Positions 54,019 to 62,772 of a stretch of DNA of 64,000 nt are shown here, one piece after another. Under the pieces are notes generated by a model, which worked only from the letters and a program-made list of their open reading frames with translations, searched no databases and was not told the origin of the DNA. The stretch comes from Paludisphaera soli (GTDB lineage: Bacteria; Planctomycetota; Planctomycetia; Isosphaerales; Isosphaeraceae). A program made the translations under genes and the position numbers. Where the stretch lies: positions 62,001 through 126,000 of the forward strand of contig NZ_JAALJI010000008.1 of the NCBI RefSeq assembly GCF_011064595.1. The letters run 5' to 3'. Position 1 is the stretch's first letter, and every line of letters starts with the position of its first letter.

Positions 54019-55341
54019 TCACGCCCGCACGATCTTCGCGCGGCCGCCCGACAAGCCCCGGAGCGCGCCGCGGGTGTCGACGATGAGGGCCGCTTCGGCG
54101 ACGAGGCCGGGCCAGTCGTAGGCGGAATGATCGGTGACGATCAGCAGCACGTCGCGCGAGCGGACGTATTCCGGGGTCAGTTCGCGGCTGGACATGTTCA
54201 GGTCGGGATATTTCCGCATGGGCGGCAGGGTCGGGATGTGGGGGTCGTTGTAGTCGACCTCGGCCCCCTTGTGCATCAAAAGCTCCATCAGCTCGAACCC
54301 GGGCGACTCGCGGGGGTCGTCGACGTCCTTCTTGTAGGCCATGCCCAGGATCGTGACCTTGCTGCCGCGCACCGGCTTGCCCAGGTCGTTGAGCGCGTCG
54401 GCGATCCGGCCGACAACGTACGCGGGCATCGACGTGTTGATCTCGCCGGCCAGCTCGATGAACCGCGTGGCTAGGCCGTGCTTGCGGGCGACCCACGTCA
54501 GGTAGAACGGGTCGATCGGGATGCAGTGCCCCCCCAGGCCGGGCCCGGGGTAGAACGCCTGGAAGCCGAACGGCTTGGTCTTGGCAGCCGCGATCACCTC
54601 CCAGACGTCCACGCCCATCCGGTCGTAGAGCACCTTCAGCTCGTTGACCAGGGCGATGTTCACGGCGCGGTAGGTGTTCTCCAGGATCTTGCAGGCCTCG
54701 GCGACCTCGACCGTCGACACCGGCACCACGCTCACGACGATCCGGGAGTAGAGGGCGACGGCCGCCTCGCGGCTGGCCTCGTCGAGCCCGCCGACCACTT
54801 TGGGGATCGTCGGCGCCGAGAAGTCGGGGTTGCCGGGGTCCTCGCGCTCGGGGCTGTACGCCAGCAGGAAGTCCTCGCCGGGGCGGAGGCCGGACTCGGC
54901 CAGGATCGGCAGGACCACGTCGCGGGTGGTGCCGGGGTAGGTCGTGCTCTCCAGCACGACCAGCTGCCCCGGCCGCAGCCGGGCGGCGATCGCGCGGGCC
55001 GAGGCCTCGACGTAGCCCAGGTCGGGGTCGCGCGACTCGCTCAGGGGGGTCGGCACGCAGATCAGGATCGCGTCGGGCTCGTCGAGCCGGCCGAAGTCGG
55101 TCGTGGCGTCGAACCCCTTCGCCCGCATGGCGGCGACGACTTGGGAGTCGATGTGGCCGATGTAGCTGCGGCCCTCGCGGAGCTTGGCGACCTTGGCCGG
55201 ATCGACGTCGAACCCCAGGACCGAGACCCCCTTCTCGATGAACGCGCGGGCCAGCGGCAGCCCCACGTATCCCAGGCCGATCACCCCGACCTTGACGTCG
55301 CCCGACCCGAACTTCGCCGTCAGGGCCGAATTGGCACCCAT
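54019..55341 (-). CDS. Nucleotide-sugar dehydrogenase (UDP-GlcNAc/ManNAc 6-dehydrogenase type)
   Basis: 440 residues from ATG 55341 (GGGAG site). Three-domain UDP-glucose/GDP-mannose dehydrogenase: NAD motif GLGYVG at 22-27, the STTYPGTT segment, and catalytic Cys273 in GGHCIPIDPFYLTW; the C-terminal domain contains ILGMAYKKDVDDPRESPG. The closest class is WbpA/WecC, oxidising the C6 hydroxyl of UDP-GlcNAc-type sugars twice with NAD. Upstream partner of the epimerase; the pair gives activated uronic acids for envelope polysaccharide. Complete. Confidence 0.93.
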   Translation of the reverse strand: MGANSALTAKFGSGDVKVGVIGLGYVGLPLARAFIEKGVSVLGFDVDPAKVAKLREGRSYIGHIDSQVVAAMRAKGFDATTDFGRLDEPDAILICVPTPLSESRDPDLGYVEASARAIAARLRPGQLVVLESTTYPGTTRDVVLPILAESGLRPGEDFLLAYSPEREDPGNPDFSAPTIPKVVGGLDEASREAAVALYSRIVVSVVPVSTVEVAEACKILENTYRAVNIALVNELKVLYDRMGVDVWEVIAAAKTKPFGFQAFYPGPGLGGHCIPIDPFYLTWVARKHGLATRFIELAGEINTSMPAYVVGRIADALNDLGKPVRGSKVTILGMAYKKDVDDPRESPGFELMELLMHKGAEVDYNDPHIPTLPPMRKYPDLNMSSRELTPEYVRSRDVLLIVTDHSAYDWPGLVAEAALIVDTRGALRGLSGGRAKIVRA

Positions 55342-55632
55342 GAATCGCTCCCCCCTACACCGACGATCCTCGGCTGCACGCATCACTCCGAACAGGAGTA
55401 TACCGTACCGTTTCGGCACCAAGTAAGCGGCCTCTCCTCATGTTGCCCAGCCGCGACGCCCCGTTTGATCTGGACGGGATCGCGGGCCCGGCGCATTGTA
55501 GGCCGCCATTTCGCAAGGACGACCCGTCGCGGGCCCACGCCCTCGGCCGTCGTGAAGATCAGGACAGCGATCCGCCCGCCGCGACGGTCGTCCGAACCGC
55601 CCGGGGCCCGGCTCGCCCAAGACAAGGATGAC

Positions 55633-55923
55633 ATGGCCATGCGGCGACGCACACTCGGCCCGGCGATTCTTCTGACCGCCTGCGCGACCCTCGCGACGGG
55701 CTGCGACACCCTGCGGCCCTCGTCCCGCAAGCGGGCCGAGGCCGCCGAGCCCGTCGAGGCCCGGTCGGTCGACCAGCCCGAGGCCGTCGACTTCTCCGGA
55801 TCCAAGGTCCCCGGCATCGACTCCACCGCCAAGAACCCGACGCCGTTCTTCAAGAACAGCCGGCTCTCCGGCGGCCTGAGCGAGGAAGCCCGCGACATCG
55901 AGCGCAGCCTCGGCGTAAAATGA
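55633..55923 (+). CDS. Small hypothetical lipoprotein
   Basis: 96 residues from ATG 55633 with AAGGA six bases upstream. Type II signal peptide with lipobox LATGC. The mature part is short, charged (SSRKRAEAAEPVEARSVDQPEAVDF) and then has a conserved-looking end (SAKNPTPFFKNSRLSGGLSE type sequence, ARDIERSLGV). Probably anchored to a membrane; function unknown. Its stop is four bases before yraN, so the two are likely one transcript. Confidence 0.72.
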   Translation: MAMRRRTLGPAILLTACATLATGCDTLRPSSRKRAEAAEPVEARSVDQPEAVDFSGSKVPGIDSTAKNPTPFFKNSRLSGGLSEEARDIERSLGVK

Positions 55924-55927
55924 GGCC

Positions 55928-56326
55928 ATGAACCCGATCCTCCGCGCCCTGCTCAACCGGGCCTTCGGCGATCGCGGCGAGCGCGCGGCCGCCCGTCACC
56001 TGAGGCGCGAGGGCCTGCGCGTCCTCCGCCGCGGCTACCGTACCGCGCACGGCGAGATCGACCTCGTCGCGCGCGACGGCGACGTCCTCGTCTTCGTCGA
56101 GGTCAAGGCCCGCCGCCGCGGCGTCCCCGCCGAGGCGGTCACCCTCGAAAAGCAGCGCCGGCTGACCCTCGCCGCGCTCCACTTCCTCAAGCGTTACAAG
56201 CTCCTCGAACACCCGTCCCGCTTCGACGTCGTCTCCGTCCTCTGGCCCGACGACGACGGCGAGCCGACCATCGAACACCTCCGCAACGCCTTCGAAGCCG
56301 TCGGACGAGGGCAGATGCATCGCTGA
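55928..56326 (+). CDS. YraN/UPF0102 family endonuclease-like protein
   Basis: 132 residues from ATG 55928. The restriction-nuclease-like core is recognisable: GERAAARHLRREGLRVLRRGYRTAHGEIDLVARDG with the EIDLV Asp, then VFVEVKARRRG (ExK). These residues form the PD-(D/E)xK active site, although the family's substrate is still unclear (DNA-related, Holliday-junction-like). Four bases after the lipoprotein gene. Length is typical (about 120). Convergent with the gene at 56345. Confidence 0.9.
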   Translation: MNPILRALLNRAFGDRGERAAARHLRREGLRVLRRGYRTAHGEIDLVARDGDVLVFVEVKARRRGVPAEAVTLEKQRRLTLAALHFLKRYKLLEHPSRFDVVSVLWPDDDGEPTIEHLRNAFEAVGRGQMHR

Positions 56327-56344
56327 TCGGGCCCGGCCCCCCGC

Positions 56345-57043
56345 CTAGGCCCGGCCGAACAGCCGCGCCCAGAGCGACGAGCGTTCCACCTCGCCGCCCT
56401 CGGGGACGAACAGGTGGAACTGGCGGCGCGAATCGTAGCTCGCGGTCGCGCCCGGCCACCGGCTCGCATCGTCCGCGAGGATCCGACGGCCCGGGGCCCA
56501 GTCCTTGTTGTCGAGGCGGCAGGTGGCGTCGATCGAGCCGTCCGCCGTGCGGATCACGAAGCTCTCCAGCCAGTGCAGCCGCCGCTTGAGCTTCGCCCGC
56601 GCCAGCGGCCCGCCGAGCATCGCGAGGAAGGCCCCCACCTCCGGGTGCGTCCCCCCGTCGCACTCGCCTCGGCTGACGACCGGGCCGGCGATCACGTCGA
56701 ACCGGCCGGACGGGGCGAGGAACGAATCCGCGGCGACGAGGCAGGAATGGCCCCCCTTCCAGCGGGCGAGTACCGGCAGCACGCCCAGGCACCAGTTGGC
56801 CGCCGCGTCCTTGATGCTCTCCGGCGGGAGCCCCACGCACGTGACGCCGATGCCCCGGCGTCGGGCGTCCTCGGAGGCGTCGAACAGGCCGATGAAGACG
56901 CCGCCCGCCTCGTCATGCCCCTTGACGGCGCGCACTCGGACGTGCAGGCCGAGCTCGCCCAGACGCAGCGTCTCCGGGTCCGCGAACTGCGGACCGTACT
57001 CCTCCGTCGCTTCGGCGATGACCTTCAGGGCTGCACTGCTCAT
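56345..57043 (-). CDS. DUF6348-like hypothetical protein
   Basis: 232 residues from ATG 57043. Soluble. A conserved-looking front region (GLHVRVRAVKGHDEAGGVFIGLFDA), a Cys-containing central segment (WCLGVLPVLARWKGGHSC) and a C-terminal part with VIRTADGSIDATCRLDN. It resembles DUF6348 proteins, which are widespread in planctomycetes and actinobacteria next to secretion or immunity genes. No catalytic motif that I know. The last residues (LWARLFGRA) suggest a terminal amphipathic helix. Domain name is a moderate-confidence match from memory. Confidence 0.65.
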   Translation of the reverse strand: MSSAALKVIAEATEEYGPQFADPETLRLGELGLHVRVRAVKGHDEAGGVFIGLFDASEDARRRGIGVTCVGLPPESIKDAAANWCLGVLPVLARWKGGHSCLVAADSFLAPSGRFDVIAGPVVSRGECDGGTHPEVGAFLAMLGGPLARAKLKRRLHWLESFVIRTADGSIDATCRLDNKDWAPGRRILADDASRWPGATASYDSRRQFHLFVPEGGEVERSSLWARLFGRA

Positions 57044-57152
57044 CGAACGACCCCCTCGGATCGGGAACGGGCTCGGAAGCGACGTCGAGCATTTTCCGCG
57101 GCGGGGGGCCGTCTCACAAGCGGCCCGTGGGCCGCCCTCGCGGTGATCGTCC

Positions 57153-58142
57153 TTACCGCGCCTTCACGCCTCGCAGGACCGCGTCGAGGACGCGCATCTG
57201 CGCGACGCCGTCTTCGGCCGGGGCTTCAAGAGCGCCGGCGGCGACGGAGCGGTCGAAGGCGTCGACCATCGCGGCGTACTGGTCGACGGCGGGGAACGTC
57301 AGCGACTCGGTCCGATCGTCGGACGCCGCCACGTCGCTCGGCGCGGCCATCGTGCGGAGGGTGGCGCCGGGGCCCTCGACCGGCGGCAGGAAGCCGTCGG
57401 GGACGGTCAGGACGCCCCGGCTGCCGACCAGTTCATACACGCACTGAAACGGCTGTTCGAAGCTGCAATCGACGGTCGCCAGCACGTCGCCCGGGAACTG
57501 CAAGACGGCCGCGACGGTCAGGTCCACGCCGTTCGGGGCCAGCCGGCCGACCGCCTCGACCCGCGTCGGCTCCCCCTTCGCGAACAGCCGGGCCGCGTTC
57601 ACGCCGTAGCAGCCGACGTCCCACATCGGCCCGCCTCCGCGTTTCGGGTCGAGCCGCCAGTCGCCCGGATCGATCGGGAACGAGAACGTCGCGCGGACCT
57701 GCCGAAGCTCGCCGATCGCGCCGTCGTCCACCAGCTTCCGGACCGCGTGCGTGCGGGGCTGGTGCCGCCACATGAACGCTTCCATCAGCAAGACCCCGCG
57801 CGACCGGCAGTGCTCGGCCATCGCCCGCGCCTCGTCGGCGTCCAGCGCTAGCGGCTTCTCGCAAAGCACGTGCTTCCCCGCGTCGGCCGCCTTCTCGGAC
57901 CAGGGCTTGTGCAGCTCGTTCGGCAGCGGGATGTAGACCGCGTCGATCTCCGGATCCGCGAGCAATTCCTCATACGACGCGTAAGCCTTCGGGATGCCGA
58001 ACTCCGCGGCCCAGGCCTTCGCCTGATCCCCGCTCCGACTCGCCAACGCGGCCAGCGTCCCCGACTCCGACGCCCGGATCCCCGGGATCAAGCCCCGACG
58101 GCAGATCCGCGCACAGCCCAGCAATCCCCATCGCAGACTCAT
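57153..58142 (-). CDS. Gfo/Idh/MocA family oxidoreductase, cytoplasmic
   Basis: 329 residues from ATG 58142 with GGTGGA upstream. Rossmann motif LLGCARICRRGLIPG at 7-21 and EKP motif (CEKPLALDADEARAM) in the middle, followed by the C-terminal alpha/beta substrate domain with SFPIDPGDWRLDPKRGGGPMWDVGCYG, where the conserved Gly and D-x-GCY signature fits trans-1,2-dihydrobenzene-diol/xylose dehydrogenase-like members. Unlike the copy at 1311-2648 it lacks a Tat signal, so it acts in the cytoplasm. NADP-linked sugar oxidation is likely. Confidence 0.9.
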   Translation of the reverse strand: MSLRWGLLGCARICRRGLIPGIRASESGTLAALASRSGDQAKAWAAEFGIPKAYASYEELLADPEIDAVYIPLPNELHKPWSEKAADAGKHVLCEKPLALDADEARAMAEHCRSRGVLLMEAFMWRHQPRTHAVRKLVDDGAIGELRQVRATFSFPIDPGDWRLDPKRGGGPMWDVGCYGVNAARLFAKGEPTRVEAVGRLAPNGVDLTVAAVLQFPGDVLATVDCSFEQPFQCVYELVGSRGVLTVPDGFLPPVEGPGATLRTMAAPSDVAASDDRTESLTFPAVDQYAAMVDAFDRSVAAGALEAPAEDGVAQMRVLDAVLRGVKAR

Positions 58143-58358
58143 GACGTCCACCCCCGCCCCGACCCATCGTCTCAAGCCAGGCCCGCCGCCTGGAGGTGAG
58201 GATACCGTGAAAGAACGTCCATTTCGACCGGAGACGCCGGTGTCGGATCGAGGCTTATGTCGATGAAGAGGCCGCCCGAGGGCCATTCTGTACGGTAGCA
58301 TTGGCCAGGTGCGTGGCGTACGAGCAACGGCGATTGTGACCCGAGAGGTGGTCCAAGC

Positions 58359-58901
58359 ATGAACAATGCTCGGGGGCGACCGACGGAATTGTCGGCCAGG
58401 CGAAGATGGCTGAGGCGTGGCTGCCTCTTCGTGATCGTCCTCGTCACGGGCCTGGGCTTCTTGATTTGGGGATTGATCGCTCCTTCGGATTGGGTGGTGG
58501 TCACTGTCGGGCCTTTCGACGAAGACGCCCTGGGTTTCTGCCTGTTCGCCGAAGATCGTTCGGGAATCGAAGCCCTTTCCTGGTATCGGTCCAAGCTCTT
58601 CGTTGACGAAGAGCCCCCTTTCATTGGGGACGAGGATCTGGACCTGGGCGGGAACTATGACCACGACGGCGACGGATACATCGAGGCCGACGTGAAATGG
58701 CGGGAAGCGGATCGATACGGAATCCTCGTGCGGTACAAGGACGACGTGTGGCGACCGTGGTGGTTGGCCCCTGCGGACTTGCAACGTCCGTCGATGCTGG
58801 CTCGACTGCTCGGCCGTGGCGAGGCGTCGATGAGGGTTCCACCCGCGAAGGAATCCGTCGTCCCGGACGAGGCGTTACTGGGACGACTCCCGCGTCTATG
58901 A
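58359..58901 (+). CDS. Hypothetical membrane-anchored protein
   Basis: 180 residues from ATG 58359. One membrane helix (GCLFVIVLVTGLGFLIWGLI) after a basic start, then a soluble part with an acidic, Gly-rich stretch (DLDLGGNYDHDGDGYIEAD) that resembles a calcium-binding EF-like loop or dockerin-type motif, and a C-terminal Arg-rich section. The DxDxDGxIE pattern (DHDGDGYIEAD) is a good candidate Ca site. No family recognised. Codon composition is typical of the window. Confidence 0.65.
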   Translation: MNNARGRPTELSARRRWLRRGCLFVIVLVTGLGFLIWGLIAPSDWVVVTVGPFDEDALGFCLFAEDRSGIEALSWYRSKLFVDEEPPFIGDEDLDLGGNYDHDGDGYIEADVKWREADRYGILVRYKDDVWRPWWLAPADLQRPSMLARLLGRGEASMRVPPAKESVVPDEALLGRLPRL

Positions 58902-59066
58902 TCGATCGGATCGCGCCCGGCCCGGCTCGAAGGTGGCTCGATGAGAGGCCGCCCTCCAGGAGTTCGGCCGCATACCGTCGCGTTGCAGGTCGATCGACGT
59001 CAACGTCTCGGGATCGCGTCGGGCCAACGAGCCGTCCCCTCAAGAACCTCCGATTCGAGGATGATT

Positions 59067-59327
59067 ATGGAGAGCAAATTTCAATTTTATGAGATCGTTC
59101 GAGTCATGGCGAAAGTACCTCGCATTCGTCAAGACCTCATCCACAAGGAAGGCATGGTGGTTGGAATGAGCGACCCCGATGCCGATGGCAAGAGAGATTA
59201 CGGCGTTCATTTCGACGAGCTTATGGAGACCTTCGCATTATCCGAGGATCTCCTTGCGTCTTGTGGCCGGATCGGCAGGCGAGAGGACGCCGTCACGAGG
59301 CCACTCCGCCGAAAAGGAGACTCGTAA
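59067..59327 (+). CDS. Imm31-like immunity protein
   Basis: 86 residues from ATG 59067 (GAGG six bases upstream; ATG 59061 adds two residues). The pattern FQFYEIVRV..., KEGMVVGMS, YGVHFDELMETF and the end GRIGRRED match immunity protein 31, a small family that protects against toxins of polymorphic or contact-dependent systems. No toxin gene is next to it, so it is an orphan immunity gene. It is lower in GC than its neighbours, which fits acquisition. Name is from memory of the family and should be treated as probable. Confidence 0.7.
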   Translation: MESKFQFYEIVRVMAKVPRIRQDLIHKEGMVVGMSDPDADGKRDYGVHFDELMETFALSEDLLASCGRIGRREDAVTRPLRRKGDS

Positions 59328-59469
59328 AAGTTGGGCGGCGGAATCGGTACGGCACCAGGCGACGCCCCTGCCTCACCACGACAGCCCCTCCCGCCTGGCC
59401 GCTCCCCGCCGCCGCCCGCGATCAAGCCCGGGCGGCGACGCGAGCGATCGCGACGGGTCGGCCGCTCCG

Positions 59470-62199
59470 TCACTGCGGCTCTAGGACCAGCGTCACCTCC
59501 TCGACTTGGCCTTCGGCGAGCTTCAAGGTCCGGCTCGCCGGTTGGAAGCCCCCGGCGGTCGCGGTGACCTTGACCTCGCGATCGGGGAGCATCTGCGTGG
59601 TGCGATAGCGGCCGTCGTTCTGCTCGTCCTGGATCGACTCGGTCTTCCGCTTGCCGCCCGAGAGGTAGATGTGTCGTTCCTCGCCCACCTCGTCGCCGAC
59701 GTACTCCGCGACCGCCCGGAAGCCCTCGACGTGGCGGCCGTCCTTATCGACGGCGTTGATCACGACGACCGGCGAGTCGTAGCGGACGATCTCGATCCCC
59801 TTGACGTCGCGCTCTAGAGTCCCGAGCTGAACGGCGCGTCCCTCCTGAAGCGGCGCGTCTGGTGCCATCCGATAGAGGGCCGACGCGTGCTCGTTCGTCA
59901 TGAAGTCGAACTGGGCCTCCTTGAGGCCGAGCGGGGCCTTCACGGTGAACCGCCCCTGCAGGTCGGGGTGCGTCTGGCTGATCCAGAACGTCTCGTCCAG
60001 CCGCCCCCAGAAGAAGCTGCTCCAGCCGGACCTCGGGCGACCCTGGCTGTCGACCCAGCCAGCTTCCACGACGACGTGAGGCACCTCGCGCAGGTCGATC
60101 TCGAGGGGCGGCGCTCCTTCCGGGATCCTCGCGCTCATCGTCGGGAAGACGCCGGGAATCTCGCGACGCGACCAGCCGGCCGACTTCGGCTGCCGGGCGT
60201 CGTAATCCGTAGCCTGGATCTCGTATCTTCCGGGGGGCAGGGGGGCGAACGCAAACCGGCCATCGGCGTCGGTCTCAGTCGTCCGCGTGATCGCGTCGGC
60301 GACCCCCAAGCGGCCCAGGACCTCGCCTCGCCCGCGTCGAGCTTCGAGCAGGAGGCCGGCTACCGGGCCGCCTTCGGTGTTCACGGCCCGGCCGGAGAGC
60401 TTCACGCCGACCTTCAGGCGGAACGCCCCCAGGTCGCCGCGTCGGCCGCCGGCGAGGACGTGCATCTCCGGCGCGAACGATTCCGGGAGGATCCAGAACA
60501 CGCCGTCGCCGGGGGTGGTGATCGGCAGGCGAAAGCTCCCGTCGGCGGCCGTCTTCGTCCGCGCGAACGAGCCGTATCCGATCTGCTGGGCGTATTGGAT
60601 CTGCTCGGGAGGGACCTTGACCGTCCTGGAGTAGGCGAGGACCTCGACCCCTCCGGCCGGTCCCCCCTCGGGCGTCTCGACCTTGCCGGTGATCGGCTTC
60701 GCCGGGCGCAGCTCCACCATCTCGAAGAATGGCCGCTCGCCCAGCCCCTCGTTCTTGCGGATCATCCCCAGGGAGTAGCCGACCCCGGCGCGGGTGGCGT
60801 AGTCGGGATGTTCCACGTTCAGGTCGATGTAGAGCAGGCGCTCGGCCGTCTGCTCGGGGGGGATCGTGAAGGCGTACGTCCCGTCCTCGGCGGTCGTGTG
60901 CCGGGTTTCTTCGAGAATTCGGTTCCCCTGGCCGGACAGGATCGACCGCCCGACCGTCACGACGGCCCCGGCGATGGGCTGGCCGGTGTCCTTGTCCTTC
61001 ACGGTCCCCTTGTAGTTCAGCGTCTCGCCGGCCGGCTTCGGTGTCTCGGCCGGTTTCGGCTCGTCCTGCACCAACGCCTCCTTCGCGAGAGGTTCTCCGG
61101 CGGGCGCGGCGTCGAGGCGGAGGCCCGAGGCGGCGACCAGGACGACGGCCGCCGCGAGGGCGACGGCCAGGGTCCAAGCGGCTCGACAGCGCGTCTCCAG
61201 CGGTTCACGGTCCTGCACGAGCATGACGATCCTCCGATACAGGTTCGAACGACGGTCGCCGATCCCCAGGGCGGCCCACGACGGTCCGCCTCCGTGGGCT
61301 CGCGTTAGACTCACGAGGAACGCGGCGTAGTCCTCGGCCGAGCCCGAGGCCGCGGCGCGGGCGTCGGCCAGGTGGTCCTGGCTGATCCGCAGCTGACGCC
61401 GGAGCCACCAGTAGAGCGGCTGATAGAGCAGGACCAGCCCCGCCAGGCCGGCGAGGTTCCACGCCACCGCGTCGCGGCGGGCGACGTGCGACCACTCGTG
61501 CGCCAGGGCGTAGCGAAGGGCCCGCGCCTCGGATGCGTCGGCCATCGCCGAGGGGAGCAGGATCACCGGCCGGGCCCAGGTGTAGGTGAAGGGCAGGGCG
61601 ATCCGGTCGCTCTCCAGCAGCCGAACTCCCTCGCCGTCGGGCCCCGCCAGTTCGCGGAAGACGTCGCGGACCCTCGGCGAGACCGCCCGCGCCGACCTCG
61701 CGACCCGCCACAGGGCGACCTGTCCGATCAGCCACCACGCGGCCCATCCGGCCGCCGCGAACGCGTAAGCCCCGATCGCGATGCCCCGCCAGGAAGGAGC
61801 GGTGAACGGGATCGCGGGGAGCGGGATCGGTGCCGGCCGAGCGGCGAGGGGCCCTGCCGTTGGCGGGTACGCCTCGGATCGCTCGACGATGTTCGGCGAC
61901 GCCCTCGAATAAGCCCCGTCCGTGGGCCCCATCCGGACCGAGGCGGACGGCGTTTCGCCCTGGCGAGCGATCGACCCAGCACCCGAGGCCGGCCAAAGCC
62001 CGACCGACCATCGGGGGACGTAGGGGAGGGCGGCCAGGCCGGGGAGCACGGCCGCCCCCAGCAGGGTCAGGACGGCGAGCCGGGCGCGTCGCACCGGCTG
62101 CCGGCTGAGGCGGACGGCCAGGCTCCCCGCCGCCAGGACGATCAGGGCCCCGAGTGCGGCTTCCGCCGGCCGGGGCGATTCCAGGATTTGCCAGTCCAT
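59470..62199 (-). CDS. M56/BlaR1-type peptidase with carboxypeptidase-regulatory repeats
   Basis: 909 residues from ATG 62199, one base after the upstream blaI-like stop. Membrane helices at about 13-30, 41-60, 141-163, 245-266 and 343-362 frame the zinc peptidase motif HEWSH at 234-238, the M56 signature. Instead of a penicillin-binding sensor, the 540-residue outer part consists of carboxypeptidase-regulatory-like/CNA-B beta domains (GTVKDKDTGQPIAGAVVTV; AADGSFRLPITTPGDGVFWI; TETDADGRFAFAPLPPGRYEI; and others). In the BlaR model it would cleave the BlaI repressor on signal. The sensed ligand is unknown. Common planctomycete architecture. Confidence 0.9.
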   Translation of the reverse strand: MDWQILESPRPAEAALGALIVLAAGSLAVRLSRQPVRRARLAVLTLLGAAVLPGLAALPYVPRWSVGLWPASGAGSIARQGETPSASVRMGPTDGAYSRASPNIVERSEAYPPTAGPLAARPAPIPLPAIPFTAPSWRGIAIGAYAFAAAGWAAWWLIGQVALWRVARSARAVSPRVRDVFRELAGPDGEGVRLLESDRIALPFTYTWARPVILLPSAMADASEARALRYALAHEWSHVARRDAVAWNLAGLAGLVLLYQPLYWWLRRQLRISQDHLADARAAASGSAEDYAAFLVSLTRAHGGGPSWAALGIGDRRSNLYRRIVMLVQDREPLETRCRAAWTLAVALAAAVVLVAASGLRLDAAPAGEPLAKEALVQDEPKPAETPKPAGETLNYKGTVKDKDTGQPIAGAVVTVGRSILSGQGNRILEETRHTTAEDGTYAFTIPPEQTAERLLYIDLNVEHPDYATRAGVGYSLGMIRKNEGLGERPFFEMVELRPAKPITGKVETPEGGPAGGVEVLAYSRTVKVPPEQIQYAQQIGYGSFARTKTAADGSFRLPITTPGDGVFWILPESFAPEMHVLAGGRRGDLGAFRLKVGVKLSGRAVNTEGGPVAGLLLEARRGRGEVLGRLGVADAITRTTETDADGRFAFAPLPPGRYEIQATDYDARQPKSAGWSRREIPGVFPTMSARIPEGAPPLEIDLREVPHVVVEAGWVDSQGRPRSGWSSFFWGRLDETFWISQTHPDLQGRFTVKAPLGLKEAQFDFMTNEHASALYRMAPDAPLQEGRAVQLGTLERDVKGIEIVRYDSPVVVINAVDKDGRHVEGFRAVAEYVGDEVGEERHIYLSGGKRKTESIQDEQNDGRYRTTQMLPDREVKVTATAGGFQPASRTLKLAEGQVEEVTLVLEPQ

Positions 62200-62200
62200 G

Positions 62201-62596
62201 TCAGCCTCCCTTCGAGGAGTCGCCGCCCGCCGCCTTCCGCTCCCGCGCCGCCGCGATCAGCCGCTCCAGCTCGCGAAGCTCGGCCTCGCTCGCGTCCTTG
62301 ACCTGCAAGAGGCTGAGCACGACCTGGTCGAGCGCGCCGTCGAACGTCCGATGCAAAAGCCGCGAGGTCACCCGATCGCGGCTGTACGTCGGCTCGTACA
62401 CGAAGACCCGCCCGTCGGCCCGATGCTTCACGAGCCCCTTCGTCTCCATGATCCGCAACAGCGTCTGGATCGTGTTGAACGCCAGCTCGCCCCCCGGACA
62501 CATCCGCTGGTGCACCTCTCGCACGCTCCCGGAGCCCAACTCCCAGAGCGCCTTGAGGACGTCCAGCTCCCTCGGACTCGGATCCGTCTCGGACAT
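62201..62596 (-). CDS. BlaI/MecI/CopY-family repressor
   Basis: 131 residues from ATG 62596 behind GGAGGGGAG. Winged helix (LDVLKALWELGSGSVREVHQRM; FNTIQTLLRIMETKGLVKHRADGRVFVYEP) followed by the dimerisation helices (SLLQVKDASEAELRELERLI). BlaI members repress their own operon and are inactivated by cleavage by the M56 partner, here co-transcribed one base downstream. Two palindromes flank its promoter (62608-62630 and 62666-62685), the expected operators. Intact. Confidence 0.93.
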   Translation of the reverse strand: MSETDPSPRELDVLKALWELGSGSVREVHQRMCPGGELAFNTIQTLLRIMETKGLVKHRADGRVFVYEPTYSRDRVTSRLLHRTFDGALDQVVLSLLQVKDASEAELRELERLIAAARERKAAGGDSSKGG

Positions 62597-62607
62597 GGCT
62601 CCCCTCC

Positions 62608-62630
62608 CACCTGACTTATTAAGTTAGGTG
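62608..62630. promoter_or_regulatory. BlaI operator O1
   Basis: Palindrome CACCTGACTTA-T-TAAGTTAGGTG, one mismatch in 11 pairs, between the -10 box and the blaI-like start codon, so it covers the transcription start. Confidence 0.7.
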
Positions 62631-62631
62631 G

Positions 62632-62660
62632 ATTGTGGCCATACCCACGACGTCCGTCAA
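62632..62660 (-). promoter_or_regulatory. Promoter of the blaI-M56 operon
   Basis: Minus strand TTGACG (62655-62660) and CACAAT (62632-62637) with a 17-base spacer; it is bracketed by the two operators. Confidence 0.6.
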
Positions 62661-62665
62661 GGGCC

Positions 62666-62685
62666 TCACCTAAAAATCCAGGTGA
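62666..62685. promoter_or_regulatory. BlaI operator O2
   Basis: TCACCT-N8-AGGTGA, upstream of the -35 box; the half-sites share CACCT/AGGTG with O1, suggesting cooperative repressor binding. Confidence 0.55.
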
Positions 62686-62772
62686 AGCCTTCGGGCGTGC
62701 TTGCGAGGCGAGAGCCGCCTCTCGGGGCGGCCAGGCCGGGGGGATGTCGTGATCCGAAGACGCGTCCGGGGA

